Assembly: GCF_000359125.1 (NCBI RefSeq)
Contig: NZ_CAAF010000014.1
Location: forward strand, 1-64,000
Direction of reading: 5' to 3'
From: Mesorhizobium sp. STM 4661
GTDB taxonomy: Bacteria > Pseudomonadota > Alphaproteobacteria > Rhizobiales > Rhizobiaceae
Length of the DNA stretch: 64,000 nt
Of this stretch, positions 9,903 through 18,810 are shown one piece after another (within the stretch, counting starts at the first letter, position 1; each line of letters begins with the position of its first letter). Made by a program: the position numbers and the translations under genes. A model generated the notes under the pieces. That model was not told where the DNA came from and did not search any database. It was given only the letters and a program-made list of their open reading frames with translations.

Positions 9903-10529
9903 AATCAACTCCAGAATACGATAAAGCTACTTAAAGCGTGCCAAGTTTGAAAGGCCCATGCGATGCGCTTTAAGTTCTTGTTTTTGTGCATGTGTTATCG
10001 CAAAACCGCTGCGCACTCTGTGCGATATGCGTTTGATATGCCCCCGCGCAACATATTGGTGAACAACGATTAATACTCTGTGCAGCTTTTAAAAACGACT
10101 TTCCGCATTCATCACGAAAACGCAGAGTCCAGGTGAAGAATGCCGTTGCGTACCTCTCGCGCCTGTCGCGCGATGACAGCGACCGGAACCGGGAAAGGGA
10201 GAGAGCGGTGGCCACCGTCGGCCCGCGAGTGATGGCCTGGGTGAAGTTTGGCCCCCAAAGTGGCCTCCAAGTCAGTTGACGCGCGATCGCGGCGCACCTC
10301 TGTATGGTGCTGAGAGAGGTAGGGGGCGCATGGCGGGAAAGAGGACCGGTAAGCGGGCAGCTGAGCAGACGCGGCTTCCTGGGCTCAGCATATGGACCCT
10401 CTTGGGTAATACAGATTGAAAATTGCGCCCTCATGTTTCAAAACAGGTCGGTAGACCCGCGAGGATGGTTTCGAATCCTGAGGGGTCGCCCACGATCCTC
10501 AAGGCGAGAATTCTAAAAGACGTTCAACA
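9903..10529. other. Gene-poor interval with a palindromic repeat
   Basis: About 630 bases without a convincing gene. At 9961-10031 there is a copy of an intergenic repeat (TTCTTG..., GCATGT, CAAAACCGCTGCGCAC, ATGC) whose relatives lie at 14200-14286, 51133-51211 and 53100-53175. The remainder is AT-richer than the flanks and should hold the promoter of the glycosyltransferase genes starting at 10530. An open frame on the minus strand (9970-10434) runs through the repeat and looks spurious. Confidence 0.6.
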
Positions 10530-11744
10530 ATGACCCAGCACGTAAAAGACGCTCGAGTTCTCATGTACAGCCACGACACGTTCGGGCTCGGCCACTTGCA
10601 GCGCTGCCGGACGATCGCGCATTCGCTGGTCGAGGATTTCCGCGGACTTCAGGTGCTTATCATTTCGGGTGCGACTATAGCTGGCGCCTTCGACTACCGC
10701 GCCCGTGTCGACTTCGTGAAGATCCCCAGCGTCATCAAGTTGCGCAACGGCGAATACAACTCGCTGGAAAAGGATATCGATCTGCATGAGACGCTAAGGA
10801 TGCGCCAGTCGATCATCCGCCACACAGCCGAGACCTTCCGGCCGGATATCTTCATCGTCGACAAGGAACCGCTCGGCCTGCGCGGTGAGATCGAGGACAC
10901 GCTGTCCTACCTCAAGACGCGGGGCACCACGCTCGTGCTTGGCCTGCGCGAGGTGATGGACGCGCCGCATCTGCTCGAAGCAGAGTGGGCACGCAGGGAT
11001 GTGATGCGCAAGATAGGCCTGTTCTACGACAAGGTCTGGGCCTATGGTCCGCCGGATTTCTACGATCCGTTGACCGGCTTGGATGTGCCGCCGGCTGTCA
11101 GGGCAAAGATGAAGTTCGTCGGTTTCCTGCAACGGAGCCTGCAGAAGAACGAGTTGCCCGGCCACCGGCCCGAGGGCGACTATATCCTCGTTACCACCGG
11201 TGGCGGCGGTGACGGCGCCGAACTGATTCACAACGTCATCGACGCCTATCAGCAGGATCCGCAATTGCAGCATAGGGCGCTGATCGTGCTTGGGCCTTAC
11301 ATGCCGGCGCGCAAGCGCAACAAGCTGCTCAAGAAGGGGTCCAAGATCCCCTATATCAAGATCATCGAGTTCGACAACCGCATGGAAGATCTGATTGCCG
11401 GCGCCAAGGCGGTAGTGGCGATGGGCGGTTACAACACCTATTGCGAGATACTGTCTTTCGACAAGCCGGCGCTGATCGTGCCGCGCGTCAAGCCCCGCGA
11501 GGAACAACTGATCCGAGCACGGCGCGCAGCCGAACTCGGCCTCATCGAGATGCTTTTGCCGGAAGAAGCCGAGGATTCCCAGCGGTTTGCCGATGCACTG
11601 AAGGTGCTGCCGGACCGGCCCCGCCCATCGCAGAGCAATCCGCATCTGACGCTGGAAGGGCTGCCTCATATTTCCGAAATCGTCGCGGAACTGCTCGACC
11701 GGCGGGCCGGCCATCACCTTTCGGTCATTGAAGGCATGAACTGA
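10530..11744 (+). CDS. Glycosyltransferase, MurG/GT28-like (GT-B fold)
   Basis: A 404-residue cytoplasmic or membrane-associated transferase. The N-terminal domain opens with HDTFGLGHLQRCRTIA, the glycine-rich acceptor loop seen in MurG-like enzymes. The C-terminal nucleotide-sugar domain has VAMGGYNTYCEILSF, the GGxxTxxE-type motif, followed by a conserved RVKPREEQ stretch. It is the first of three tandem glycosyltransferase genes; the next begins one base after its stop. It is paralogous in layout to the third gene (12987-14162). Sugar donor and acceptor are not identifiable. Confidence 0.85.
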   Translation: MTQHVKDARVLMYSHDTFGLGHLQRCRTIAHSLVEDFRGLQVLIISGATIAGAFDYRARVDFVKIPSVIKLRNGEYNSLEKDIDLHETLRMRQSIIRHTAETFRPDIFIVDKEPLGLRGEIEDTLSYLKTRGTTLVLGLREVMDAPHLLEAEWARRDVMRKIGLFYDKVWAYGPPDFYDPLTGLDVPPAVRAKMKFVGFLQRSLQKNELPGHRPEGDYILVTTGGGGDGAELIHNVIDAYQQDPQLQHRALIVLGPYMPARKRNKLLKKGSKIPYIKIIEFDNRMEDLIAGAKAVVAMGGYNTYCEILSFDKPALIVPRVKPREEQLIRARRAAELGLIEMLLPEEAEDSQRFADALKVLPDRPRPSQSNPHLTLEGLPHISEIVAELLDRRAGHHLSVIEGMN

Positions 11745-11745
11745 G

Positions 11746-12990
11746 TTGCAACATCGCAAGATCGTCGTGGTTCTGAAGGGCTATCCGCGGCTGTCGGAAA
11801 CCTTCATCGCGCAGGAACTGCTCGGTCTGGAGCGTGCGGGGTTCGACCTGATACTCGTCGCGCTCAGGCGGCCGACCGACGCAAAACGCCACCCCGTGCA
11901 TGACGAGATCAAAGCGCCCGTCCATTATCTGCCGGAATATCTGCATGAAGAGCCGCTGCGCGTGGTTCGCTCGCTGTTTGCTTTTCTGCTGCGGCCGGGC
12001 TTCTGGCGCGCGCTCGGATCGCTGGCTGCCGATATCCCCCGCGACTTTACGCGCAATCGCGCGCGCCGCTTCGGGCAAGCGCTCGTGCTGGCGGCCGAAT
12101 GGCCGGAAGACGCGGGCTGGCTGCATGCACATTTCGCGCACACACCGGCATCGGTGACGCGCTATGCCAGCCAGCTTCGTGGCCTGCCCTGGAGCTGCTC
12201 GGCCCATGCCAAGGACATATGGACTTCGGCGGACTGGGATCTGGCTGGCAAGCTTTCCTCGGCGCGCTGGACGGTCACTTGCACGAAAACCGGCTTCGAC
12301 CGTCTGAAAAAACTCGCTAACGGCAACTCGTCTGTGCATCTGAGCTATCATGGGCTCGACCTTGATCGCTTCGGCAGTTTCGGCGAGGCGCGAAAACAGC
12401 ATGACGGCTCGGCGCCGGACGAACCGGTTATCGTTCTGAGTGTCGGGCGCGCCGTTGAAAAGAAAGGTTACGATACGTTGCTGGAGGCCCTTGCCCTCTT
12501 GCCTGGTGATTTGGCGTGGCGTTTCGAGCATATCGGCGGCGGCGAGGAACTGGAACGGTTCAAGGCGCTGGCGCAAAAGCTCGGCCTGGATGGTCGCGTC
12601 TCTTGGAAAGGCGCGCTTGCGCAGGAGGAGGTGCTTGAGCACTACCGCCGCGCCGACATCTTCGCCCTGGCCTGCAGGATCACCGCAAATGGCGACCGGG
12701 ACGGTCTGCCGAATGTTCTGGTGGAGGCGGCTAGCCAGCGGCTTGCCTGCGTGTCGACCGATATTTCCGGCGTGCCGGAGCTTTTATCGCCGGATGAAAC
12801 CGGGCTGCTGGTTCCGACGGAAAACCCAATTGCCCTGGCACAGGCGCTGGAGCGCCTGATCCGTGATCCCGTGCTGCGCGCCCGCCTCGGCGACGCCGCA
12901 GAGCGGCGCGTGCGCGGCAATTTCGATCATATGGCAAGCATTGGACAGCTCAAGGAACTGTTCGAGCGGGAGTGGCGGGCCGCCGAATGA
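11746..12990 (+). CDS. Glycosyltransferase family 4
   Basis: 414 residues, GT-B fold. The C-terminal half is typical GT4: VLSVGRAVEKKGYDTLLEAL, then the retaining-enzyme EX7E region DGLPNVLVEAASQRLACV followed by GVPELL. The resemblance is to colanic-acid-type GT4 enzymes. The start codon appears to be TTG at 11746, one base after the stop of the previous gene, implying translational coupling. It ends in a four-base ATGA overlap with the next glycosyltransferase. Probably adds a sugar to a lipid-linked or exported glycan made by this cluster. Confidence 0.9.
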   Translation: MQHRKIVVVLKGYPRLSETFIAQELLGLERAGFDLILVALRRPTDAKRHPVHDEIKAPVHYLPEYLHEEPLRVVRSLFAFLLRPGFWRALGSLAADIPRDFTRNRARRFGQALVLAAEWPEDAGWLHAHFAHTPASVTRYASQLRGLPWSCSAHAKDIWTSADWDLAGKLSSARWTVTCTKTGFDRLKKLANGNSSVHLSYHGLDLDRFGSFGEARKQHDGSAPDEPVIVLSVGRAVEKKGYDTLLEALALLPGDLAWRFEHIGGGEELERFKALAQKLGLDGRVSWKGALAQEEVLEHYRRADIFALACRITANGDRDGLPNVLVEAASQRLACVSTDISGVPELLSPDETGLLVPTENPIALAQALERLIRDPVLRARLGDAAERRVRGNFDHMASIGQLKELFEREWRAAE

Positions 12991-14162
12991 AGCGGCTGCG
13001 CGCTTTCTTCTATGTCCAGCACCTGCTCGGTATCGGCCATCTCGCGCGCGCCAGCCGCATTGCGGCGGCTCTGGTCGATGACGGGTTTGACGTAACCGTC
13101 GTGACCGGCGGAGCGCCGATCGCGGGGTTTCCCGGACTGGGTGTAAAATCTGTAACCCTGCCACCTGTCACCTCCGGTGATGAAGGATTTTCCGGACTTG
13201 TCGACCTGCAGGGCAAACCCATCGACGATGATTTCAAGAAATGGCGTTCAGAAATGCTGCTGCGGGCATTCCGGGATTGCAGGCCTGATATCGTCATTGT
13301 CGAGGCGTTTCCATTTGGACGCCGGCAGATGCGTTTCGAACTCTTGCCGCTGATCGAGGCCATCGACGCGACGTCGCCCAGACCGCTGCTGGCGACGTCC
13401 GTCCGTGATATCCTTCAGGAGCGCGTCAAGCCGGGCCGAAACGAGGAAACGGTCGATCTCATCAACAGTTATTTCGACCTTGTTATGGTCCACGGCGATC
13501 CGGCTTTCGCAACCATCGACAAGACATTTCCACTGGCTGGGGCGATCAGGGCCGAGGTCACCTATACGGGGCTCGTTGCAGCGCCGCCATCGCCCGCGGC
13601 CTCCGAGCGCTTCGACGTTCTGGTGTCGGTTGGCGGCGGGGCTGCCGGAAAGAGCCTTGTCAGATCCACCATCGCAGCGGCGCGGAATGCCAACAACGCT
13701 TGGAAATGGTGTTTGATCACCGGCCCTAACCTGCCGAAAGACGAGTTTGACGTGATCGCACGCGATGCCACGCCGGGCCTGTCCATCTTCCGGTTCCGCG
13801 AGGATTTCGCCAGCCTGCTGACCGGCGCCCGCCTGTCAGTCTCGCAGGCGGGTTACAACACGGTCTGCGATGTCCTGCGCGCGGGTTGTCGCTCCCTGCT
13901 CGTTCCATTTGCAGCCGGCGGGGAAACCGAACAGACGGTTCGCACCCTGATGCTCGAAGAACTCGGTCTTGCAACGGTGCTGATGGAAAAGGACCTAACG
14001 CCTGAAGGTTTGGCGCAAGCGATCGAACAGGCGCTTGTGGGACCGACGCCATCCGCGCATCGTCTCGATCTGGAAGGCGCGCGTCGCTCGGCGCAAATCC
14101 TGCGCGAGCGGTATCGAACATGGTCCCTAAAAGCGGGGCCTGGTTTTCGGAAAAGTTCATGA
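12987..14162 (+). CDS. Glycosyltransferase, MurG/GT28-like
   Basis: 391 residues starting at the ATG overlapping the previous stop (ATGA, 12987-12990). The N-terminus HLLGIGHLARASRIAAAL is the GT28-type acceptor loop. The C-terminal SQAGYNTVCDVLRAGCRSLL corresponds to the donor-binding GGxxTxxE region, here with Gln-Ala-Gly in place of Gly-Gly. It resembles the 10530-11744 protein, suggesting an old duplication flanking the GT4 gene. The last dozen codons (LKAGPGFRKSS end) run into an intergenic repeat that begins near 14140, so the C-terminus may have been reset by insertion of that element. Confidence 0.85.
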   Translation: MKRLRAFFYVQHLLGIGHLARASRIAAALVDDGFDVTVVTGGAPIAGFPGLGVKSVTLPPVTSGDEGFSGLVDLQGKPIDDDFKKWRSEMLLRAFRDCRPDIVIVEAFPFGRRQMRFELLPLIEAIDATSPRPLLATSVRDILQERVKPGRNEETVDLINSYFDLVMVHGDPAFATIDKTFPLAGAIRAEVTYTGLVAAPPSPAASERFDVLVSVGGGAAGKSLVRSTIAAARNANNAWKWCLITGPNLPKDEFDVIARDATPGLSIFRFREDFASLLTGARLSVSQAGYNTVCDVLRAGCRSLLVPFAAGGETEQTVRTLMLEELGLATVLMEKDLTPEGLAQAIEQALVGPTPSAHRLDLEGARRSAQILRERYRTWSLKAGPGFRKSS

Positions 14163-14286
14163 TCAAACAGACGATGGATCCTAACGCGCGTCGCGTCTGA
14201 CGAGATTCGTGCGACGCGCTTCAAGTCCTTGTTTTCATGCATGTCGTTGTCCCAAAACCGCTACGCGCTTTTGGGCGAAATGCATT
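14140..14286. repeat. Palindromic intergenic repeat overlapping two gene ends
   Basis: The segment contains GGTTTTCGGAAAAG..., then CGCGTCGCGTCTGACGAGATTCGTGCGACGCG (a hairpin), then TTCAAGTCCTTGTTTTCATGCATG and CCAAAACCGCTACGCGCTTTTGGG. The last part is homologous to copies at 9961-10031, 51133-51211 and, inverted, 53100-53175. It encodes the C-terminus of the upstream glycosyltransferase, and its right end supplies the stop codon of the convergent methyltransferase gene. Confidence 0.75.
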
Positions 14287-14959
14287 AAACAGTTCCAATC
14301 AGCATGAAGCGCGTATAATTTTTTGTCGGCAGTTCGCCGGAGAACCGCACCTCCCGTAGCGCCGCCATTGCTTCGAACGCTGCAAGTGAAGCCACGCAGT
14401 TGATGTGCGTCGGCTCGCTGAAATAATCGTTCGATTGCAGCAGTACATTCGTGCCCCGCGGAAGCAGAGCAAGCCAGGCGCGCAGCTCGGCTATGTGTTC
14501 GCAGCTCGTATTGACCATCAGGTCGGACCGCCCGGCCGCATAGTCGAGTGCGTACATATCTGCCGTCAGCGCCCGGAACCGGTCGCCGGCTTCCCGGTTG
14601 AGGGTCCGGGCGACCGGCGCGACTTCGGGATCGATGTCGATGCTATCGACCGCCGCGATGTCGAAACGGGCGTCGTTGAAAAGCATTGCCGGCAATACGC
14701 CGTACCATCCACCCAGAACCCATATGCGCCCGAACCGGCCGCCGCGGCTTTCGAACAGCCTGTCGAGCGCCCACATCTTGCAGGCGACCTGCTTGTGGTT
14801 GAAGGCGTTGGCGATATCGGCCTTCGGATGCTTGGCGATGACGCGCGCCAGCCCTGCCACGAGAGGGCATTTGACATAGGCAGCAATTCCCCGCGTGAGG
14901 TCCAGGGCTTGCTCGTGCCAGTCCATGCCGGCATTGCGTGGTTGCGTGACATCCATCAT
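14285..14959 (-). CDS. Class I SAM-dependent methyltransferase-like protein
   Basis: About 224 residues from the ATG at 14959; a TTG at 15043 would add 28 residues. IWVLGGWYGVLPAMLF fits motif I of a Rossmann methyltransferase, and AAVDSIDIDPEVAPVARTL gives the acidic SAM-ribose loop. DLMVNTSCEHIAEL fits motif IV. No target-specific domain is visible. It sits, reversed, between the glycosyltransferases and the large ABC-type protein, so methylation of a glycan or its lipid carrier is a contextual guess. Confidence 0.7.
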   Translation of the reverse strand: MMDVTQPRNAGMDWHEQALDLTRGIAAYVKCPLVAGLARVIAKHPKADIANAFNHKQVACKMWALDRLFESRGGRFGRIWVLGGWYGVLPAMLFNDARFDIAAVDSIDIDPEVAPVARTLNREAGDRFRALTADMYALDYAAGRSDLMVNTSCEHIAELRAWLALLPRGTNVLLQSNDYFSEPTHINCVASLAAFEAMAALREVRFSGELPTKNYTRFMLIGTV

Positions 14960-15052
14960 ATTCGTCTTGTATGTTGGGATTTCGGGCGACGCAATCTTGC
15001 CTCCCGCAAGGCTGTTTGATCCGCGGACGTGATTATGCTGCAAGCCGCTTCG

Positions 15053-15307
15053 TCATTGCCCGGTGCCGGAGAGAGCCGCTTGCATCTGTCCGGACCATCG
15101 GCGTCCATCCGCCAGCACCAGCCGCGCAGCTGCGGCCTCGTGCTCGGCTATTCGCCAAAGCCCTACGGAAGCCGCGAACCGTTTGAGCGCAGGACAATCT
15201 CCATGCACTGCAGCTTCGAGCTTGTCGTTGGCGACGAAGAAATTGCCGATACGCCATTCGCCAGCAGGTGCTTTTGCATCCCGCATCCTTCCAACTGAAG
15301 GGTCCAC
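15053..15307 (-). CDS. Small hypothetical protein (84 codons)
   Basis: An open frame of 84 codons whose codon choice matches real genes here (many GCC, GTC, ATC, AAC, CTC). It lies in the same direction as and just upstream of the methyltransferase, and starts eight bases from the divergent ABC-type gene. The sequence (for example WRIGNFFVANDKLEAAVHGD) has no motif I recognise. It may be a small protein or the remnant of a longer one. No convincing ribosome-binding site was found, and an internal ATG at 15286 is possible. Confidence 0.35.
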   Translation of the reverse strand: MDPSVGRMRDAKAPAGEWRIGNFFVANDKLEAAVHGDCPALKRFAASVGLWRIAEHEAAAARLVLADGRRWSGQMQAALSGTGQ

Positions 15308-15315
15308 AGTCGCAT

Positions 15316-18030
15316 ATGGAACCCAGCCTAGCCCGCTATATCTGGACGCACACCAAGAAGCAGCAGCTTTGGATATTGATGATCGTCGTGCTTTCGATGA
15401 TCCCGTATTTCATGTCCTTCGACCTGCCGAAGCTGATCGTCAACGGCCCGATCCAAGGTGGCGGCTTCGAGCAACCGGGCGCGACCCAGCCATTCATGAG
15501 GTTACACTATAACCTGCCGTTCATTGGAGAGGTCCAGTTCTTCTCCGGTTTTCAGCTCGACCGCAAGGAGACGCTGCTTGCCCTGAGCCTTGTGTTCCTC
15601 TTGCTCGTCATCATCAACGGCCTGTTCAAACTCTACATCAACACCTACAAGGGCCGCCTCGGCGAACGCATGCTGCGGCGTATCCGCTTCGATCTGGTCG
15701 ATCGTGTGCTGCGGTTTCCGCCGATTTACTTCAAGCGGGTGAAATCCGCCGAAGTGGCGACCATGGTGAAGGACGAGGTGGAGCCGCTGGGCGGCTTCAT
15801 CGGCGATGCCTTCGTGCAGCCGGTGCTGCTCGGCGGCCAGGCGCTGACGGCCATGCTGTTCATCATGGTCCAGAACTTCTGGCTCGGAACGATAGCGGCC
15901 GTGATCGTGGCGATCCAGATCGTGCTCATCCCGCGAATGCGGCGGCGGCTGATCGTGCTCGGGCGCGAACGGCAGTTGACGGCGCGCGCGCTTTCGGGCC
16001 GGGTTGGCGAAATCGTCGACGGCATCGGCGCGGTTCACGTCCACGATACATCAAACTACGAGCGCGCCGACATAGCTGCCCGGCTCGGGCTCATCTTTAA
16101 GATCCGCTTCGATCTTTACCAATGGAAATTCATGGTGAAGTTCCTGAACAATTTTCTCGCGCAGGTCACGCCCTTTCTGTTCTACATGATCGGCGGGTAT
16201 CTGGTCATCCAGGGGCGGCTGGACGTCGGCCAGCTCGTGGCCGTGATCGGCGCCTACAAGGACCTGCCCGGACCGATGAAGGAACTGATCGACTGGGATC
16301 AGGCGCGGCAGGATGTCCAGGTCAAATATCAGCAGGTCGTTGAACAGTTCACAGTCGAGGGACTCATTGCGCCGAGAATCGGGGCATTGACGATCGACGA
16401 TCCCGATCCGATGACCAACCCCCTGTCGGCGATCAGTCTGTCCATGGCTGACGATGGCGGTGCAATGCTCCTCGACCGTATCTCCCTCCAGGTCAAGCCG
16501 GGTGAGACGGTGGCGCTGGTCAGTACCGCAACAGGTGGGGCGGAGGCGCTTGCGGAAGCCTTCGCGCGGCTGAACCGGCCGGACAGCGGAAGGGTCGCTT
16601 CGGGCGCCGACGACCTGCTTGAACTCCCCGAAGCAGTGACCGGCCGGCGCATGTCCTATGCCTCGTCGGATGTTTTCCTGTTCCAGGCAAGCCTCCGCGA
16701 TAACCTGCTCTACGGATTGAAGCATGCGCCGCTGACATCGGTGCCTTATGACGGTGCCGCGGCAGACCAGCACCGCTGGAACATCGACGAGGCGCGCCGG
16801 TCGGGCAATCCGGATCTTGATATCCACAGCGACTGGATCAACTATGCTTCCGCCGGCGCTACCGGCCCGCACGACCTCTTTGAAGCCGTGCGCCGGGTGC
16901 TCGACGCGGTTGTTCTGTCGCGCGACATCCTGGATCTTGGCTTGCGCTCTTCGGCCGACCTCACGCGGCACACGGAGCTTGCCAGGCGGATCGTCGAACT
17001 GCGTGCGGCGCTGCGAACCCGGCTGGAGCACGAAGGACTGAGCGGACTGGTGGTTCCTTTCGAACCGGGCGCCTACAACAAGGAAGCAACGATCGGCCAA
17101 AACCTGCTCTTCGGCGCCGCCGCCGGCCCCAAACTGGCCGACAAGGCTCTGGCGGCCAATCCCTATTTTGCTTCTGTGCTGAGGCAAGCCGGCCTCGACC
17201 GCACGCTCTACGAAATGGGCATGGAGATCGCCGAACAGGCGATCGAGCTGTTTGCCGACCTGCCGCCCGATCACCAGTTCTTCCAGCAGCTCGCCTTCAT
17301 GAGCGCCGAGGAGATACCCGCCTACGAAACCTTGCTGCAACGGCTCAAGAACCGTCCCCACGAGGCGGTTTCGGAGAACGACCGCGCCATGATCGTCACC
17401 TTGAGCTTTGCCTATATCGAGCCCCGGCACCGCTTCGGCCTGCTGAGCGACGAGCTGATGAGCAAGATCGTCGCTGCACGCAACCGGTTCTATGAAAACC
17501 TGCCGCCCGAGCTGCAAAATGCGATCGAACGGTATGATCCCGCCAAATACATTGCCGCGGCAACCGTCATGGATAATGTCCTGTTCGGGCGTGTGGGCAA
17601 CAACCATCCCGACGCGCCGGACCGCATACGCACCATCGTCTATGAAATTCTTGACGAATTGGGGCTTTATGCCGAACTTCTGGATGTGGGCTTGGACTTC
17701 AACGTCGGCTCCGGCGGCAGGCGGCTGACCGGTGGACAGCGACAGAAGCTCGATGTTGCCCGGGCCCTGCTCAAGCGTCCCGATTTTCTCATTCTCAACC
17801 GGCCGCTGTCGGCGCTCGACCAGCGCATGCAGGATAAGGTGCTGCGAAACGTGCTCGAGGAAGCCAGACGCGACGGCCATTCGCCGGCAATTGTGTGGGT
17901 CGTGACGAATCCGGCAATGGGGATGATGTTCGATCGCGTTATTGTCTTCGACTCGGGCCAATTGGTGGAAGACGGAACACACGAGACACTTTTGGCAGGA
18001 AACGGTATCTTCAAGGAACTGCTGTCATAG
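15316..18030 (+). CDS. ABC-exporter-like protein with degenerate ATPase site and a large insertion
   Basis: 904 residues. Residues about 15-320 form a six-helix ABC exporter membrane domain (first helix WILMIVVLSMIPYFMSF). The nucleotide-binding domain begins near 385, but its catalytic residues are replaced. The Walker A Lys position is Ala409 (VSTATGGAEA). The Q-loop Gln position appears to be Ser450. Walker B Asp-Glu is Asn828-Arg829 (FLILNRPLSALD), and the switch His is Asn in WVVTNPAMG. The signature LTGGQ at 804-808 is intact. About 280 residues are inserted between the Q-loop segment and the signature; they repeat an NLLYG/NLLFG/NVLFG motif three times. Likely a non-hydrolysing transporter half or regulator. 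The next gene encodes a cNMP-binding protein. Start at 15316 is preferred over 15268. Confidence 0.85.
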   Translation: MEPSLARYIWTHTKKQQLWILMIVVLSMIPYFMSFDLPKLIVNGPIQGGGFEQPGATQPFMRLHYNLPFIGEVQFFSGFQLDRKETLLALSLVFLLLVIINGLFKLYINTYKGRLGERMLRRIRFDLVDRVLRFPPIYFKRVKSAEVATMVKDEVEPLGGFIGDAFVQPVLLGGQALTAMLFIMVQNFWLGTIAAVIVAIQIVLIPRMRRRLIVLGRERQLTARALSGRVGEIVDGIGAVHVHDTSNYERADIAARLGLIFKIRFDLYQWKFMVKFLNNFLAQVTPFLFYMIGGYLVIQGRLDVGQLVAVIGAYKDLPGPMKELIDWDQARQDVQVKYQQVVEQFTVEGLIAPRIGALTIDDPDPMTNPLSAISLSMADDGGAMLLDRISLQVKPGETVALVSTATGGAEALAEAFARLNRPDSGRVASGADDLLELPEAVTGRRMSYASSDVFLFQASLRDNLLYGLKHAPLTSVPYDGAAADQHRWNIDEARRSGNPDLDIHSDWINYASAGATGPHDLFEAVRRVLDAVVLSRDILDLGLRSSADLTRHTELARRIVELRAALRTRLEHEGLSGLVVPFEPGAYNKEATIGQNLLFGAAAGPKLADKALAANPYFASVLRQAGLDRTLYEMGMEIAEQAIELFADLPPDHQFFQQLAFMSAEEIPAYETLLQRLKNRPHEAVSENDRAMIVTLSFAYIEPRHRFGLLSDELMSKIVAARNRFYENLPPELQNAIERYDPAKYIAAATVMDNVLFGRVGNNHPDAPDRIRTIVYEILDELGLYAELLDVGLDFNVGSGGRRLTGGQRQKLDVARALLKRPDFLILNRPLSALDQRMQDKVLRNVLEEARRDGHSPAIVWVVTNPAMGMMFDRVIVFDSGQLVEDGTHETLLAGNGIFKELLS

Positions 18031-18226
18031 AGCAACGGACATTCAGATGGGATCATTCCGCCGATGGGAATTTGCTGCAAGGTCAAGGGATACGGCGAAG
18101 GGCGTAGCGGGACTACATCCGCGCCGAAAACCCGAAAGATTTGCCGCAAATCCCGGAAACTGAATTGATTCCATCCGGGCGTCCGTTACTCTAGTCTGGC
18201 AAACGCGAATTTTGAGGTTTGCGACA

Positions 18227-18676
18227 ATGCTGCTCAAGGATGAAGTTGGAATGCTGCAACGCGTTCCCTTGTTCTCTGGCATCGAACCGACAAAGCTCAA
18301 GCTGCTTGCGTTCACATCCGACCGCGTGAGCTACAGCGCCGGCCAGATCCTTTTCCGGCAGGGCGACGAGGGAGACGCCGCCTATGTCATCCTTTCAGGC
18401 AGGGCGGATATTCTGGTCGATTCCGACAGCGGGCCGATAAAAGTTGCCGAACTGGTGCCAAATTCGATTGTTGGCGAGATCGCCATATTGTGCAACAGCT
18501 CCCGCACTGCCACCGTCAGAGCGGCAAGTCCGCTGGAAGTCTTGAGAATCCGCAAGGATCATTTCCTGAGGCTTATGAAGGAGTTTCCGGAAATGACCAT
18601 CGAGATGGTGCGGGTTCTTGCCGATCGCCTAAGCCATACGACCGCGGATCTGATCGACGCCCGAAGCGCCAAATAA
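18227..18676 (+). CDS. Stand-alone cyclic nucleotide-binding domain protein
   Basis: 149 residues made almost entirely of one cNMP-binding beta-barrel of the Crp/PKA type. The phosphate-binding cassette is intact: VGEIAILCNSSRTATVRA, with the Glu that contacts the ribose and the Arg that contacts the cyclic phosphate. No DNA-binding helix-turn-helix follows, so it is not a Crp-like transcription factor. GAGG lies nine bases before the ATG at 18227; a TTG at 18212 is also in frame. It lies about 200 bases behind the degenerate ABC protein and ahead of an MBL-fold hydrolase. It may be a cAMP/cGMP-controlled subunit regulating one of them (inference). Confidence 0.9.
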   Translation: MLLKDEVGMLQRVPLFSGIEPTKLKLLAFTSDRVSYSAGQILFRQGDEGDAAYVILSGRADILVDSDSGPIKVAELVPNSIVGEIAILCNSSRTATVRAASPLEVLRIRKDHFLRLMKEFPEMTIEMVRVLADRLSHTTADLIDARSAK

Positions 18677-18810
18677 CGAATGACATGCGCTCGATCCTCG
18701 CCGTCGTGATGGCACTGGCCTCTTGCCGAGAAGATCTCCCGGAGAAAACCTGTCTCGCCTAGCAGCAGTTGTTTGGCTACGATGGGCGACGGGGACTGCG
18801 AAGGGCTAGC

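Noticed and set aside
9970..10434. 154-codon minus-strand frame in the gap before the glycosyltransferases
   Set aside because: Part of it is the palindromic repeat, codon use is not typical and no motif is seen.
10461..10490. T-arm-like sequence (GGTTTCGAATCC) suggesting a tRNA fragment
   Set aside because: No matching acceptor, D or anticodon arm around it, and the loop has an extra base.
16051..17982. 643-codon open frame antisense to the ABC-like protein
   Set aside because: Runs opposite a recognised protein and shows no motif or ribosome-binding site.
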